From Heritiera littoralis (Eukaryota; Streptophyta; Magnoliopsida; Malvales; Malvaceae): a stretch of DNA of 64,000 nucleotides. The notes beneath the pieces are model-generated. The model was not told the DNA's origin and did no database searches. It saw nothing but the letters and a program-made list of their open reading frames with translations. Both the position numbers and the translations under genes were made by a program. This document shows, in pieces, positions 35,461 to 46,977 of the stretch. Location: positions 1,302,001 to 1,366,000 of the forward strand of contig JAPDPK010000112.1 in NCBI GenBank assembly GCA_031772115.1, written 5' to 3'. Every line of letters starts with the position of its first letter. The first letter of the stretch is position 1.

Positions 35461-35889
35461 GTGTGCTTGAGGTGTATGGTGATTCAGCTCTAGTAATTTA
35501 CCCACTAAAAGGAGAATGGGAAATTAGAGATGCAAAATTAATCCAATACCAAAAGTATATTGTTGAGTTGATTGATTATTTTGAAAATATCCACTTTGAA
35601 CACTTGCACGAGAGGAAAATCAAATACCTAATGCTTTAGCTACAGTAGCAACAATGTTCAAATTGGATGCAAATGCTAAAATCCAACCGGTTAAAATAGA
35701 AGTGAAGAGTTCCCTAGCAAACTGCTTGAGTGTTGAAGAAGAAGTAGATGGAAAGCCTTGGTGTCATGATATTCTACAATACATCAAGAATCAGCAGTAT
35801 TTAAAGCATGCTACTGAAAATGACAGAAGAACCATAAGAAGATTAGCCATGAGTTCTTCTTAAACGGAGAAATTCTATACAAGAGAAGT
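35461..35889 (+). pseudogene. Tat/Ogre RNase H remnant with internal deletion
   Basis: The frame passes from SMGCVL (start of the RT-linked RNase H) almost directly to VYGDSALVI, which belongs to the second, plant-acquired RNase H of Tat elements. Most of the first RNase H is missing, so a large deletion lies at about 35465-35475. Downstream is the linker to integrase. Confidence 0.65.
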
Positions 35890-37002
35890 CAAAATTAACT
35901 ACTATTGAGATGTGTGAATTCGACTGAAGCTGCTAAAATATTGGAAGAAGTACATGGAGTTTGTGTAGTTCATGCTAATGGCCACATGATGGCTTGATAG
36001 ATCATGAGAGTAGGTTACCACTGGTTGACTATAAAGAATGATTGTATTAACTATGCTAAAAAATGCCACAAGTTCCAGATTTATGCTGATAAAATCCATG
36101 CGCCTCCGAATGCTTTAAATGTATTAGCACCTCTATGGCCTTTTTCTATGTTGAGCATGGATGTGTTTGGACCAATCACTCTAAAGGCTTAGAATGGGCA
36201 TTGGTTCATTTTTTTTTATGATTAATTACTTTATCAAATGGGTAGAAGCTGCTTCTTATGCAAATGTAACACAAGCAGTGGTTTACAAGTTTCTTAAAAA
36301 AGAGATAATTTGTCGATATGAGCTCCCAGAAAGGATTATCTCTAATAATGCTCAGAATTTGAACAACACAGTGATGAAAGAAGTATGTAGTCAGTTTAAA
36401 ATCAAGCAACATAATTCAGTGCCGCATCATCCAAAGATGAATGAGGCAGTAGAGGCAGCAAATAAAAACATTACGAGGATAGTAGAAAATATGGTTGAGG
36501 CGTATAAAGATTGGCATGAGAAGATGCCATTTGCCTTACATGCTTATAGAACATCTGTTCATACTTTTACTGGGGCAACACCATTTTCACTAGTGTAGGG
36601 GATAGAAGCTATGCTACTTGTTGAAGTTGAAATTCCATCCTTGAGAGTTTTAATGGAGACAAAGTTAGATGAAGCTAAATGGGTGAGAGATCGTTATGAG
36701 CAACGCAACTTCATTGAGGAAAAGAGAATGGCAACATTGTGTCATGGTCAATTGTATCAAAGGAGAATGATGAAAGTGCATGACAAGAAGATCTGACTAA
36801 GAAAGTTCAAAGAAGGAGAATTAGTCTTGAAGAAGATTCTTCCGAATCAACCAGACAATAGGGGAAAATGGGCTCCAAATTGGGAAGGTCCTTATGTTGT
36901 GAAGAGAGCATTCTCTGGTGGGGCATTACTTTTGACTGATATGGATGGAGATGATTTGCCAAACCTGATAAATTTAGATGCTGTGAAGAAGTATTATGCC
37001 TA
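35890..37002 (+). pseudogene. Tat/Ogre integrase (decayed)
   Basis: The zinc-binding part is at 35950-36090, with one expected Cys replaced (CHKFQ). The core follows: MDVFGPI (first Asp, about 36160), IISNNAQNLN (second Asp changed to Asn), VEAANKNI (Glu). The C-terminal domain contains a KRAFSGGALLLTDMDG-type motif and ends KKYYA with TAA at 37000-37002. Several stops and one shift are present. Confidence 0.85.
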
Positions 37003-37150
37003 AAAAAAGAAGAAAAGAAAAAGAAAAACGAAAAAAAGAAAAAAAAAGAGATAAAGAAAAATGAGGGTTCAAATTGAAAACCCCAAAAGAGCAATTTGAG
37101 TCAATTAGGGGGAATTCGAATTGAAAACTTGAAAAAGGGAATCAAAGAGG
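37003..37150 (+). other. Purine-rich tail after Tat integrase
   Basis: A run of A and G (37003-37075) followed by repeated 'tcaaattgaaaa' / 'cgaattgaaaac' phrases. It is the 3' untranslated region of the Tat element. No Tat 3' LTR follows; sequence from about 37151 belongs to a chromovirus, so the Tat element is truncated here. Confidence 0.6.
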
Positions 37151-38975
37151 CACTATCCGCACCTAGGAGAGTGACAGCAGCAGAGAAGGGCAAGCAGACA
37201 ATGACTCAGGGCTAGGTGTACACCCTGGATAAGGAGACTGCTGATACCTCTTTTAATATCATACGAGGTAAGATTTCTAATTTTGATATTACAACAATTG
37301 CATTAATAGATTTGGGTTCTACGCACTTATTCATATCACATGCATGTGCTGCTAAAATTTCAATGAAACCTAAACCTTTAGGATATTCACTGCAAATTAC
37401 CACACCTTTTAAAGAATCTCAAATGACTGACATTATGTATAGAAATTGTAAACTAAAGATTGGAGAAAAAAAAACCGTAGCTAACCTAGTTTTGTTACGA
37501 CTTTGATGTAATTTTAGGGATGGATTGGTTAGCTATGAATTATGTTAGTGTAGATTGCTACGCTAAGTATATAGTTTTCTCCCACACTTAAACATATATT
37601 GTAAAGCTTTTGGTATAGGAATGAAATTAATATTTTGTTGATTTTCGTTCGATCCGAATTTGAGAACTTAAGTATTTGTTTGATTTTGAAGGGTTTATAG
37701 CCTATGTGGAGGATGTTGAGAAGAGACATCCGTATTTACACAAGATCCCGATGGTTAGAGATTTTCCAGATGTGTTTCTAGATGAGTTACCGGGACTTTC
37801 GCCTGATCGGGAGATCAAATTCACCTCTGATTCAGTGCCCGGTACCTAACCTATTTAGAAGCCCCCTTACCAAATGGCACTAGTAGAGCTTGATGAGCTC
37901 AAGAAGTAGCTCCAAGAATTATTGGACAAGGGTATTATCCGTCCCAGTGTTTCTCCTTTGGATGCACCAATTCTATTTGTCTAGAAGAAAGATGGTAGCC
38001 TGTGACTTTGTATTGACTACCGGTTGCTTAACAGGGCTACTATAAAGAATAAATATCCTCTTCCCTAGATAGATGACTTGTTTGATTAGCTCAGGGGTGC
38101 CCGGGTATTTTCTAAGATTGATTTGAGATCGAGATATCATTAGTTGAAGATTCGAGAGAGTGATGTCCCTAAGACGGCTTTCAAAATGGCCACTATGAGT
38201 TCCTGGTTATGCTAGTTGGGCTTACTAACACCCTTAGCATTCATGAGTTTGATGAACAAGGTCTTCAAGCCCTATCTTGATAAGTTCATCATCATTTTTA
38301 TTGATGACATCTTGGTGTATTCTAAATCTCGGGAGGAGCATAAGCAGCACCTGTTTATAGTTCTACAAACCCTTAGAGAGAGGAAGCTTTATGCTAAATT
38401 TAGTAAGTGCGAGTTCTGACTAGATCAGATCACCTTTTTGGGGCATGTGGTCTCCAAAGACGGGGTGTCAGTTAATTCGTCTAAGGTCAAAGCTATAGTG
38501 CAGTTGGAGAGACTAAAGATTGTGACAGAGATATGGAATTTTTTGGGTTAGGCCGAATACTATCGTAGATTTGTTGAGGGTTTCTCCAGACTGGCTGCTC
38601 CTTTTACGCGTCTCACACGCAAGGGTGTAAAGTTTGAGTGGACTTATGCATGTGAGCGCAACTTGCAGGAGTTTAAACGAAGGTTGACCACAGCACTGAT
38701 CGTTACCATTTCGGTTTTTAGAGGGTTTTCAGTGTATAGTGATGCCTCCTCACTAGGTTTGGGATGCCTGCTGATGTAGCATGTAAAGGTGGTTGCTTAT
38801 GGATCTCGACAATTAAAGGATCACAAGAAGAACTATCCCGCACAAGACCTGGAACTTGTTGCCATAGTGTTTGCTCTGATATGGTAGCACTATTTGTATG
38901 GTGAGAAATTCCAGGTGTTTATTGACTATAAAAGTTTGAAATATCTATTCTGCCAAATTTCTTCTATGAATTTGT
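37151..38975 (+). pseudogene. Truncated Tekay-like chromovirus (protease, RT, RNase H)
   Basis: Plus-strand broken frames. A protease-like segment (IDLGSTHLFIS, 37306-37340) is followed by RT: FPDVFLDELPGLSP, then ALVELDELKK, a FIDDILVYS catalytic box (about 38299-38325), and FLGHVVSKDGVSV. The RNase H start (FSVYSDASSLGLG, about 38725-38765) continues to YKSLKYLF, then the similarity stops. There are many TAG/TGA/TAA changes at former Gln/Arg/Trp codons. It closely resembles the minus-strand element at 56104-58498. Integrase and LTR are lost. Confidence 0.85.
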
Positions 38976-39775
38976 AACCAGTACATCTAGGGATTTGGTT
39001 GAATAGTGACAAAAACAAATATATAAACACCTTGCATACTAGTAATATCTTGCATGCTGGTAATGTTTTCAAAATTATAAATGATTTAATGCTTCATTCT
39101 ACTAATTCTTTTCTCTCTTTTTTTTACTCTTAATATTTTTGAAATTTTTTATAAGAAACATTTGCCAAAACACTTGGTTGAAGTTGCATTCAAATATAAG
39201 CAGTTTGTAGATCAAGTATTAAACCAAACTATTTTAGCAAATGCTCAAGCATCCTCCAAATCATTTTCACCAGCCATAATTAATTCTTTTCTGCTAGTTT
39301 AAAACAATTCGATATCAACAAAGGTATCATGATTGGCAATTGTTGTCTATTTGTGCAAGTTCAATTGTTGATCTTCAAAATCACAATTTATTGTTGCCGC
39401 TTTAGGATTTTTAAGAACATTTAAGTTCCTGTTCTTTGTTAATTTGAACAAAAAAAATGTTTAACTTGCATTTCTATTTCTATTTCTTTTTCTTGCTCTT
39501 AGGATTTGGAGAGGTTGTGAAACAATGGTCTTTATCCAAATCTCTCAACCTCTATAAAGATTTATGTTAATATATTTCAATGCACGTTGGATCAGAAAAA
39601 CAAGTCTAAATTGATGCCAAAGACTCGCGGCGAAGCGAGGGCCTATATTTTAGTATATATTAAAAAAACAAAACAAATAAGTGGAACAAATATATATATA
39701 TATATATATATAGGTAACAAAGAAATATATAGAAAATAAATAAATATATTACTATATATTTAAATTTTGGCTTCC
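38976..39775 (+). other. Unassigned stretch with possible captured exon
   Basis: A/T-rich DNA. One plus-strand stretch (about 39140-39300) is open for about 50 codons and has protein-like composition (VEVAFKYKQFVDQVLNQT); I do not recognise it. A small hairpin CTCGC-ggcgaa-GCGAG sits at 39624-39639, and a (TA)n microsatellite at 39692-39711. It might be a decayed DNA transposon carrying a gene piece, but I see no defined ends. Confidence 0.35.
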
Positions 39776-41619
39776 TTAAAAAGCTAACAAAACCTTACCT
39801 ACCTCCACTAAGGGTTGCTTCTTTTGACTGGGCAGTGGAGAGGCAGAAAATGTGACCAGTTGTGGTGAGGAGCCAAGAAACACAAGAGAGTGAGGGATCT
39901 TCAGTGGTGATATGTTGAAACTGAAGTGGGAAGAGGGAAGCTCAAAAAAGGAAGAAAAGGAAAGAAAGAGGAAGAATGGGGAAAGAAGGAAAGTTAAACC
40001 ACTTAAACCACCCTTTGTTTCCACCTTTCCTAGGCATGATCATTCTGGATAGCAGCTACCATTGTGCGGGACAGTAGCTGGAAACTGAATACAGCAACAG
40101 GGGACATTGTGTAGTAGGCTTGTTTTAGAGAAATTGTAAGAGTAAGGTTCTTCCTTTTGTTTTAGGTTTTAAAACCTAAAATGTAGGACTATTTTAGGAG
40201 GTTAAAGAGTTGTTTTGATGTAGGAAAAATAGAAAAAAAATCAAGAATAAGAGGAGTGTGTTCAGGCAACAAGGAAGAAGCCATTTAAAAGGAGTTAACC
40301 TAGAGTTAAAATACACATACACACACATATATATAAACATATATATATGTATTAAAGTGGATATGCACACACACACACATATATATATACAAATATTATA
40401 AAAGGGGGACAACATAGTGAGTGTGGATTTTATATCAAAATGGTGAGTGATGAATTTAAAATTGGTAAGACTATGAATAAGTGGTTAGTGAAAGGGACAA
40501 CAACAAGAACTTGAGGTGCAAAGGGCTAATTAGGTGCATATGAAGTTTTGGCAAGGAGGTGCAATATACCAATAGGCTAGGGTGCACGAGTGCGATGTAC
40601 TGAGTACCAAGCATTGGTACCATAGATAAGGGAATATATATATTGAGTTTTGTTAACGCCAAATGGCTATGTTGTATAGTTAGTTTTTATATAATTATAA
40701 TGAGGTTTGTGGTTGTGCATGTATAAGTAGTATTTTCCAAATGAGATTACTGAGATGTTTTAGAGTTACTATGTGGCCTTTGAGTTTTATACACACACAC
40801 ATGAGAAGGCATAGTGCGGTAGAGAAGTAACTGTGTGAATGTTGGATGGCTGTGTGAAAGTCCAATAGTTGTGTGAATGTTGGATTACTATGTGAAAGTC
40901 TGACGACTATATAAATGTTGGACGGCTATGTGACAGTCTAACAGTTGTGTGAATATCTGACAACTAGTCGAGACAATTACCTTTGTTACTAGATGATCAC
41001 TGGTATTGGGATAATTCATGATCATGGATAGATACTTAAACTGACCTAAGTACAGTTTACTCTCATCGGTGTTTCATATGATGCTTACTGTGTGAGTTGA
41101 TTTGCTAGGAATATATGTACTACCTTGTTTCTAATAATTGATGCACGTGATAATGAATTGTGTGTTGATCATGCATACCTCTGCATATAGTATCATGAGA
41201 GCTTAACTTACTTTATATATATTTTCTTACTAGGCTTTAGCTCACCCCTCCTTTCTCCTCACAGATAATTTCAACTAGGCTCGAGAGTGAGTGTAGTGCT
41301 CCATGAGCTTTTTATATGTTGTAGATATTAGAACTTTTTAAGTTGAGATATAGCCTCTTATTCTTTTGTTTATATCCCAGACACTTAGATTCTTTTTGTA
41401 CACATAGTGTAGAGGATTCGAGATGTAAGTACTGGGAATTCTATTGGGATTGTAAACAAACTGTACCTTGTAATGGATGGTATTCTCGATGCTAAAACTT
41501 AATGAATATGAAATGTTTCAATTAGTATATTGTGATACTTATTATGCCACAAGTTGAGATGATGTTATGTTGTTGGATGAGGATAGGTAATAGGCATAAT
41601 TAGGGGTAGAATGTTTCAA
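39776..41619 (+). repeat. Decayed plus-strand gypsy LTR (limits approximate)
   Basis: The segment has the make-up of a gypsy LTR: a purine-rich leader, a tandem array (40826-40960), then TTACTAGGCTTTAGCTCACC (about 41229-41248), which is the reverse complement of the GGTGAGCTTTGGGGAAAGCC-type phrases in the minus LTRs at 51450 and 51960. It seems to end near 'gtagaatgtttca'. The left limit is not visible. Weak ORFs at 39776-40024 and 40194-40662 are not called. Confidence 0.5.
40826..40960. repeat. ~36-bp tandem repeat, about four copies
   Basis: The unit is roughly TTGTGTGAATGTTGGA followed by TGGCTATGTGAAAGTCTGAC. Copies differ at a few positions. It lies in the LTR remnant upstream of the conserved AGCTCACC phrase. 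Confidence 0.75.
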
Positions 41620-43428
41620 TTTTGATTTTGGCATGCATCACGATGCAACTTAAAATGGGACCTTTGACAATTAGTCTTAAACAATTAATCAAGTAGAAAT
41701 CTACTTGTTAACGATTAGTTACATTAAGCGAGTGATGGACATAGCAAGTAAAAGAAAAAGTTAACTCAAAAGTCCAAGCTTTTGAGGTCGTTACATGTAG
41801 AAATAGACCTTAATTCAATGAGAAGTGCCAAAGCTTCATTGATAGGCCAATTTTCTATTGGCCTTTGGAGAACTAGTAGAGATTTTACCAATACTTGGTG
41901 CTTTGATTCCCATTGTATTAGTTTGTTACACTAAACAGAGCCTAAATTTGATTAGACATGACTAATGAATACTTCTATCTCTCTCTTATTGGATTAGTAC
42001 TTATGTTTCTTTTGTTGTTTGGCAAGTGTGGGCTAAAGATGAGATATACCTAGCAATTTGTATATAAAATTTGTGTTCGTCTAATACAAAACATCAAAAT
42101 TTTATATTAAAATTTATGTCGACATATTAAATACAAAATTATTTTTTTAGCATTTATCATATCCATAAATAAATTTTACCAAATTTAGTATGTGACACTT
42201 TCGTGTAAAGGTATAATCAAACCAAACATAAACGAATATTACTATGTTCGTGTTTATTTGTTATTTTCTTAATATTGTTCATGTTTGTTAAGTTCATTCA
42301 TGAGCATAATATATATGTTTTAAAAACATATATTCGTGATTATTAAAATAAAACATGTTGACAAACACATTTTTGTGAAATTTAAATAAAAAAAATTGGT
42401 GAATATTAAACAAATAAAATTATACATATAAATTGTATTTACTTTACTATATATTATGCCAAATTAAAACATCTTACATAAAAATGTAACTTTAATAATT
42501 ATAGATTAAAATAACCTATGAATAAATATGTAATTTAAAAATTTATTATTATCGAATAGGAAAGAAACAATAAATGATCGAGTTTTAAATAAATCTTAAA
42601 CAAGTTTGTTCATTAACATAAATGAACGAATTACACTTTTGTTCTTGATCATTTATTAACATTAATAAATAAAAATAAATAAATGAAACTCGAACATAAC
42701 TATTTGTGAGCATTCTATTTGCTTAAATATGTATGGGAGGGTAATAGATACTTTTTCTTCAGGACTACAAAATCCACCGTTAGGATGCCTAATTATCCTT
42801 ACATGTAGTAGCATTTAACCACTAAATTGCTAAATTTTTGGGCCTTTATTTACCATCATTAATCGCTTTGAATGGGTTTGATAATTTTAGATATAATACG
42901 ATTACACAATATAAAAATAACACAAAAAATGTTAAATTAAAATTTAACAAAAACTATTTAAAAAATTGGCAAAAATCAAATTATTTTTTATTTTAACATG
43001 TTAGCATGAATTTTAATATGATAATTTTTATATTTTATAAGATACAAATATGATTTGACACATCATAAAATACAATATATATATATATATATATGTTAGA
43101 ATTGCAGGCCTAAATTTGAACGTTGTAATAGTTCGGACCAAGTTATCTAGTGATTTACAATGCTTTAATTTCCAGGATGTAATTAAGATTGTTCAACACT
43201 TCAATTCAAAGATTCTGATTTGTGAGATAAAAGTAGTCCGCTACTTGAATTGTGCCAACCTTGGGATATGAGACATTTGAGCACGTGACTTCCCAAATAA
43301 TAGTAATATATAATTTATTTCATTATTTTTTGAAGCCATTTAAAGACAATACTGTCCGTACTATCACATGCCAAACGTATAATTAATTGATTTTCATTAA
43401 CACTAACGCATACATTCGTTTATCAGAC
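41620..43428. other. A/T-rich intergenic DNA
   Basis: No gene is recognised. Around 42220-42300 and 42600-42680 there are opposed phrases of the 'gttcgtgtttatttgtt' / 'aatgaacgaatta' kind found in decayed hAT-like elements, without clear ends. A (AT)n microsatellite lies at 43073-43094. Confidence 0.5.
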
Positions 43429-43434
43429 TTTATT
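43429..43434 (-). terminator. Candidate polyadenylation signal of thionin-like gene
   Basis: AATAAA on the minus strand, about 78 bases after the stop codon of the thionin-like gene. Position and sequence suit a plant near-upstream element. Confidence 0.5.
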
Positions 43435-43511
43435 CATTCAAATTCAATTGTTTTGCTAATTAACAGTGTCTCAAACTGAACATCACATCTTAAGTATATA
43501 TGGTAAAGAAA

Positions 43512-43947
43512 TCAGTTCTTCTTGGCGCACATCTCTGAGCAGGAATCTACACAGCTTCCAACTTTTTGTTCACCTAATAATGCATAAAAATAAACGAAAC
43601 TTTGAGTTTATACTTTAGTCTATTAACAGAGAAGACGGAGAAAAAGTAAATTATTTACCAGGATTTTCTTTGGAGCTGATATTTGCGCACGAGGAGATAG
43701 CACAACCAAGCTTGCAGAAGTATTGGGTATCTTTGAAACTTGGCAAATTAGTAGTAGGGGGGGTTGGGGTTGGAGTTGGCAAAATACAGTCTGTGAGGCA
43801 CTTTGTAGCACAAGTAAAAATTCCATTTGTTGGTATAATAACACACGTAACGAAGCAAACTAAATAGCAGGATTCGAATGAAGCAGTGGACTGTCCTAAT
43901 AGAACCCCCAATACCAAACAAACCATCAAGACTCCTCTTCCCTCCAT
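43512..43947 (-). CDS. Thionin-like cysteine-rich secreted peptide, two exons
   Basis: Exon 1 is 43659-43947 and exon 2 is 43512-43573, joined across an 85-base intron (43574-43658) with GT donor and AG acceptor on the minus strand. The spliced frame is 116 codons plus TGA. An N-terminal hydrophobic signal peptide (about residues 1-23) predicts secretion. The mature part has twelve cysteines, including a CX3CX3C start, a Pro/Thr-rich loop (about residues 56-68) and a Cys-rich C-terminal half split between the exons. This matches the plant thionin-like family, small secreted peptides related to defence thionins; a given family member's activity cannot be read from sequence. Ignoring the intron, the frame would stop at 43651, losing three cysteines. 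It is the only intact host gene in the window and has a TATA box and a polyadenylation signal at sensible distances. Confidence 0.8.
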
Positions 43948-44038
43948 TTTTGTTCCTTTTCTCCTTTTGCTTGCAATGGCAAAGAAAGAGATGGTTGAAA
44001 CTATAGCTAGAGCTGCTTTTTCTCTCCTGCGAAAAACG

Positions 44039-44046
44039 TTTAAATA
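44039..44046 (-). promoter_or_regulatory. TATA box of thionin-like gene
   Basis: TATTTAAA on the minus strand, about 92-99 bases upstream of the ATG. This would place transcription start near 44005-44015, with a 5' leader of about 60-70 bases. Confidence 0.55.
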
Positions 44047-44957
44047 GACCCCAAATGGGACGTGTATGTGGTAGGAAAGCTCTTAGGTTATATGGAAAAA
44101 TTGAATTGATAGGTCTAATTTAACCTTTGGGGAATTTTTGATTCATTCTCCCTGTATAAATTTTATACATTATCAGTGATTATAATACGAAATTTCATTA
44201 ATTCATAATTTTAAAATTAATCTTTTAAAAAAATATAAATATTCCTAAATATACTAATTAACAAAATGACATAAATAATTAAATAATAGTATATAAAATT
44301 TATACATTGACAATATATCTAATATAAACTCTTAATTCTTATTAGACAAAAGGCCAACGATCATATGTTCATATACCAAAGAAGGATTAAGTAGTGATAA
44401 AATCTTCTATGGTAATTAGGATATGACTAATCGATAAAATTTTTACTAAAATGTAAAGGATAAATTGATGAGTTTCATTAGTTGGCAGATAGTGATTTCA
44501 TATATGAGTTGTGAATTATTTATAGGTTTATATTTAGAAAATGATTCGAGTAAAATTGATTAAATCACTAAACCTTAAGCCCTTATACTTCACTAAATTT
44601 TCATCCTATTGTACTCAAGCCCTTAAATTACTATTTTTAATTAAAGTGTTATTTGTTGTTTAATTAAATTATTATTTGTTTAACAGATGTTAGTAATTTT
44701 CATACAAAGTAATACTTTGATGTGGGTTTTGTATGCAGCTGGATACAGTAGAATTAGATAGGGGCTTTGACAAATTTAAGAAAGTATAAAGACTTTTTTG
44801 AACCCAAAAAAAAAAAGAGTTTTTCTTTATTGTATTTTAATCAACAAAAACATTGATTGCTTTATTAATATCTTCTATTTTTCTGATAATGCATTGTGAA
44901 AATATTTAAAAATAAGTTGAAATATAAATATTAATATTTTACAATCATTGTATATAT
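44047..44957. other. A/T-rich intergenic DNA upstream of thionin-like gene
   Basis: I see no gene, RNA or clear repeat in this stretch. It contains the presumed upstream promoter of the thionin-like gene. Confidence 0.5.
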
Positions 44958-44960
44958 TTA

Positions 44961-45959
44961 TGCTTCTTTTGGTTCATTAAAAATAACCTTCAAAAAATGA
45001 TTTTTAGAATATGTTTACATTTTTTGAAAAACTAAAGATTTTTTGTTGTTTAGATGAATAAATAAACAATATTTTCTGTCCTTTTTTTTTAAAAATCTGT
45101 TTCCTTTTTCAAATGACATAAATTAACATAACTAATGAAATATTAAAAAATTATTTGTTATTCATTAATTAATTTATTAATACTAAAAAATATTTATATT
45201 TTGAAAATAATATTTAATATTAAAAGATTATATTATTAAACATTTAAAAGAAAACTATTTATCAATATTTCTATTAATATTCATAAAAATTTAAAATAAT
45301 ATTACCATTTTAATATATATAATATAAATAATATATTAATATTTATTTTTAAAATATTCAAAAAATTTATACTATTAAAATAATTATATTTTATACTTAA
45401 AATATTTATTATTAAAATCATAACAAAAGTAGTATATATATTTACATTTATTCTTAAAATATTAATATAAAAATATTTGTAAATAAAATATAAAAATACT
45501 ATATCTTAAATTAAAATATTAATAAATTAATTTTTATTAAATTTTTTTATTACAATATTATTAAAATAATAATATAATATTGTCTTCTATTGAAATATTA
45601 AAAATATTTAACATTGATAAAATATAAAATAAAATATTTAAACTTAATATATTGAAATATTTTTAATGTTAATATTTTAATATTGCAAATTTTTAATCTA
45701 TTTAAATAAAAATATTTTTATTAATATAATAATATTTAAGTTGGGTTAAATTTAATCAAAGTTTAAAAAATTATATCGTAGGTCTCACTTGAATAAAATT
45801 AGATTTACGAGCTTGGTAAATAACCTACATAGATAGTTATGTTTTAGAAAATGTCTTCTCATTTTAAAAAATATAAGACTATTTTCAGAAAAATGACGTA
45901 ATTTTTTATTTATCAAAAATAATTTTTTAAAAGTAATTTTCAATGAATCAAATGGAACT
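44961..45959. mobile_element. MITE-like element, 999 bp, TTA target duplication
   Basis: The left end TGCTTCTTTTGGTTCATT and the reverse complement of the right end, AGTTCCATTTGATTCATT, match at 12 of 18 positions, and similarity goes on inward. TTA flanks both ends (44958-44960 and 45960-45962). Inside there is only extreme A/T-rich sequence without a transposase. A 3-bp TTA duplication fits PIF/Harbinger-type elements, but the ends are too diverged to be sure. Confidence 0.55.
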
Positions 45960-46065
45960 TTAATATTAAATTAAAAAGAAAAGAAACTGACATGAATTTG
46001 GAATGACAAACAAGAATGCATCTAGAAGAAAAGACCAAGAAAAACTGGGCTTAGAACATGTTTGT

Positions 46066-46080
46066 AACTAAATGCTATCC
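46066..46080. repeat. SINE target-site duplication, left copy
   Basis: 'aactaaatgctatcc' occurs here and again, unchanged, at 46200-46214 after the SINE tail. Confidence 0.92.
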
Positions 46081-46199
46081 TGCCAACAATCTTTTAGTCT
46101 AGTGATTAAGAATGAGTTTTGACATATTATAAGTTTTGAGTTCGAATCCAAGCACCTCATCTCTAATTATTTAATATTACTCTTATAACCAAAAAAAAA
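46081..46199 (+). mobile_element. tRNA-derived SINE
   Basis: A 119-bp insertion with an RNA polymerase III promoter: A box TAGTCTAGTGATTAAG (46095-46110) and B box GAGTTCGAATCC (46138-46149). It ends in ATAACC plus an A run (46191-46199). A perfect 15-bp TSD flanks it. It is non-coding and relies on a LINE reverse transcriptase in trans. Perfect TSDs suggest a fairly recent insertion. I do not name a SINE family. Confidence 0.9.
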
Positions 46200-46214
46200 A
46201 ACTAAATGCTATCC

Positions 46215-46977
46215 ACCCACCACTGAATGTCCATGCATAAACCGTGATGGTTAGTTTCAAGCATATTGTTAGAGAGTTAATATTGCTTTTTGTTTGGTTC
46301 ATCACTCAGTCTGATATAGAAGCATTTCGTCACGACCATTCTCTTTCTTTTTGCAGTGATCATCATTTTAGTTTGGAAATCGGAAAGTTGTTTACTGATT
46401 TGTTCTATCTTGGCCTTGGGCCTGGCTATGACCCTAATTCTTATTGATATGTAAAACTAAAATGACCCAATTAAATTTCATTTCCCCAAATTAATTCCGG
46501 TGCAACAGAGAATATTGCATTAATTGCCTGAACTGATAGCATTCCGGAGTCATCCAAGAAAATTGAACCAATCATTTTCTCTAACGCCATGTTAAGTTAA
46601 TAAATCACGTGAGTGCTGATGATTTTTTTAAGAAAATTAAAAAAAAAAAGAAAAAAAAAGGAAAGATTAGAAACAAGTTCCCAACAAACGCGAAATTCTA
46701 GTAAAAACCATTAAAACAAACGTACAAGAAAAAGAGTCGTTTCCCATCAAGACTAACAACGTTTTGGAGTGACCTAAACCAGGCTTGAAGAACAAAAAAC
46801 AGAATACAAGCAACTGCAAGAAACGCAAATCCCGTGACGCCCAACTCTACATGATTGGATTTCTTCATCACGCCAATTAAAGCACAAAAAAAAAAAAAAG
46901 AGGAGGAGAAGCAAAGCATGCCATGTCACTGGAACAATCACAAACGATTTCATTAGAGTGTATCAACATAAAATAAG
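46215..46977. other. Unassigned stretch with short ORFs
   Basis: Two ORFs catch the eye: 46244-46447 (plus, 67 codons) and 46698-46919 (minus, 73 codons). The second has a strongly hydrophobic centre with one likely membrane helix (GVTGFAFLAVACILFFVLQA). Neither has a recognisable domain or splice context, and the minus ORF begins at a poly-A/T slippage tract (about 46888-46900). I keep them as unproven. Confidence 0.3.

Noticed and set aside
42200..42720. Possible hAT-type MITE with 'gttcgtgtttattt' phrases
   Set aside because: Suggestive opposed phrases, but I could not define terminal repeats or a TSD.
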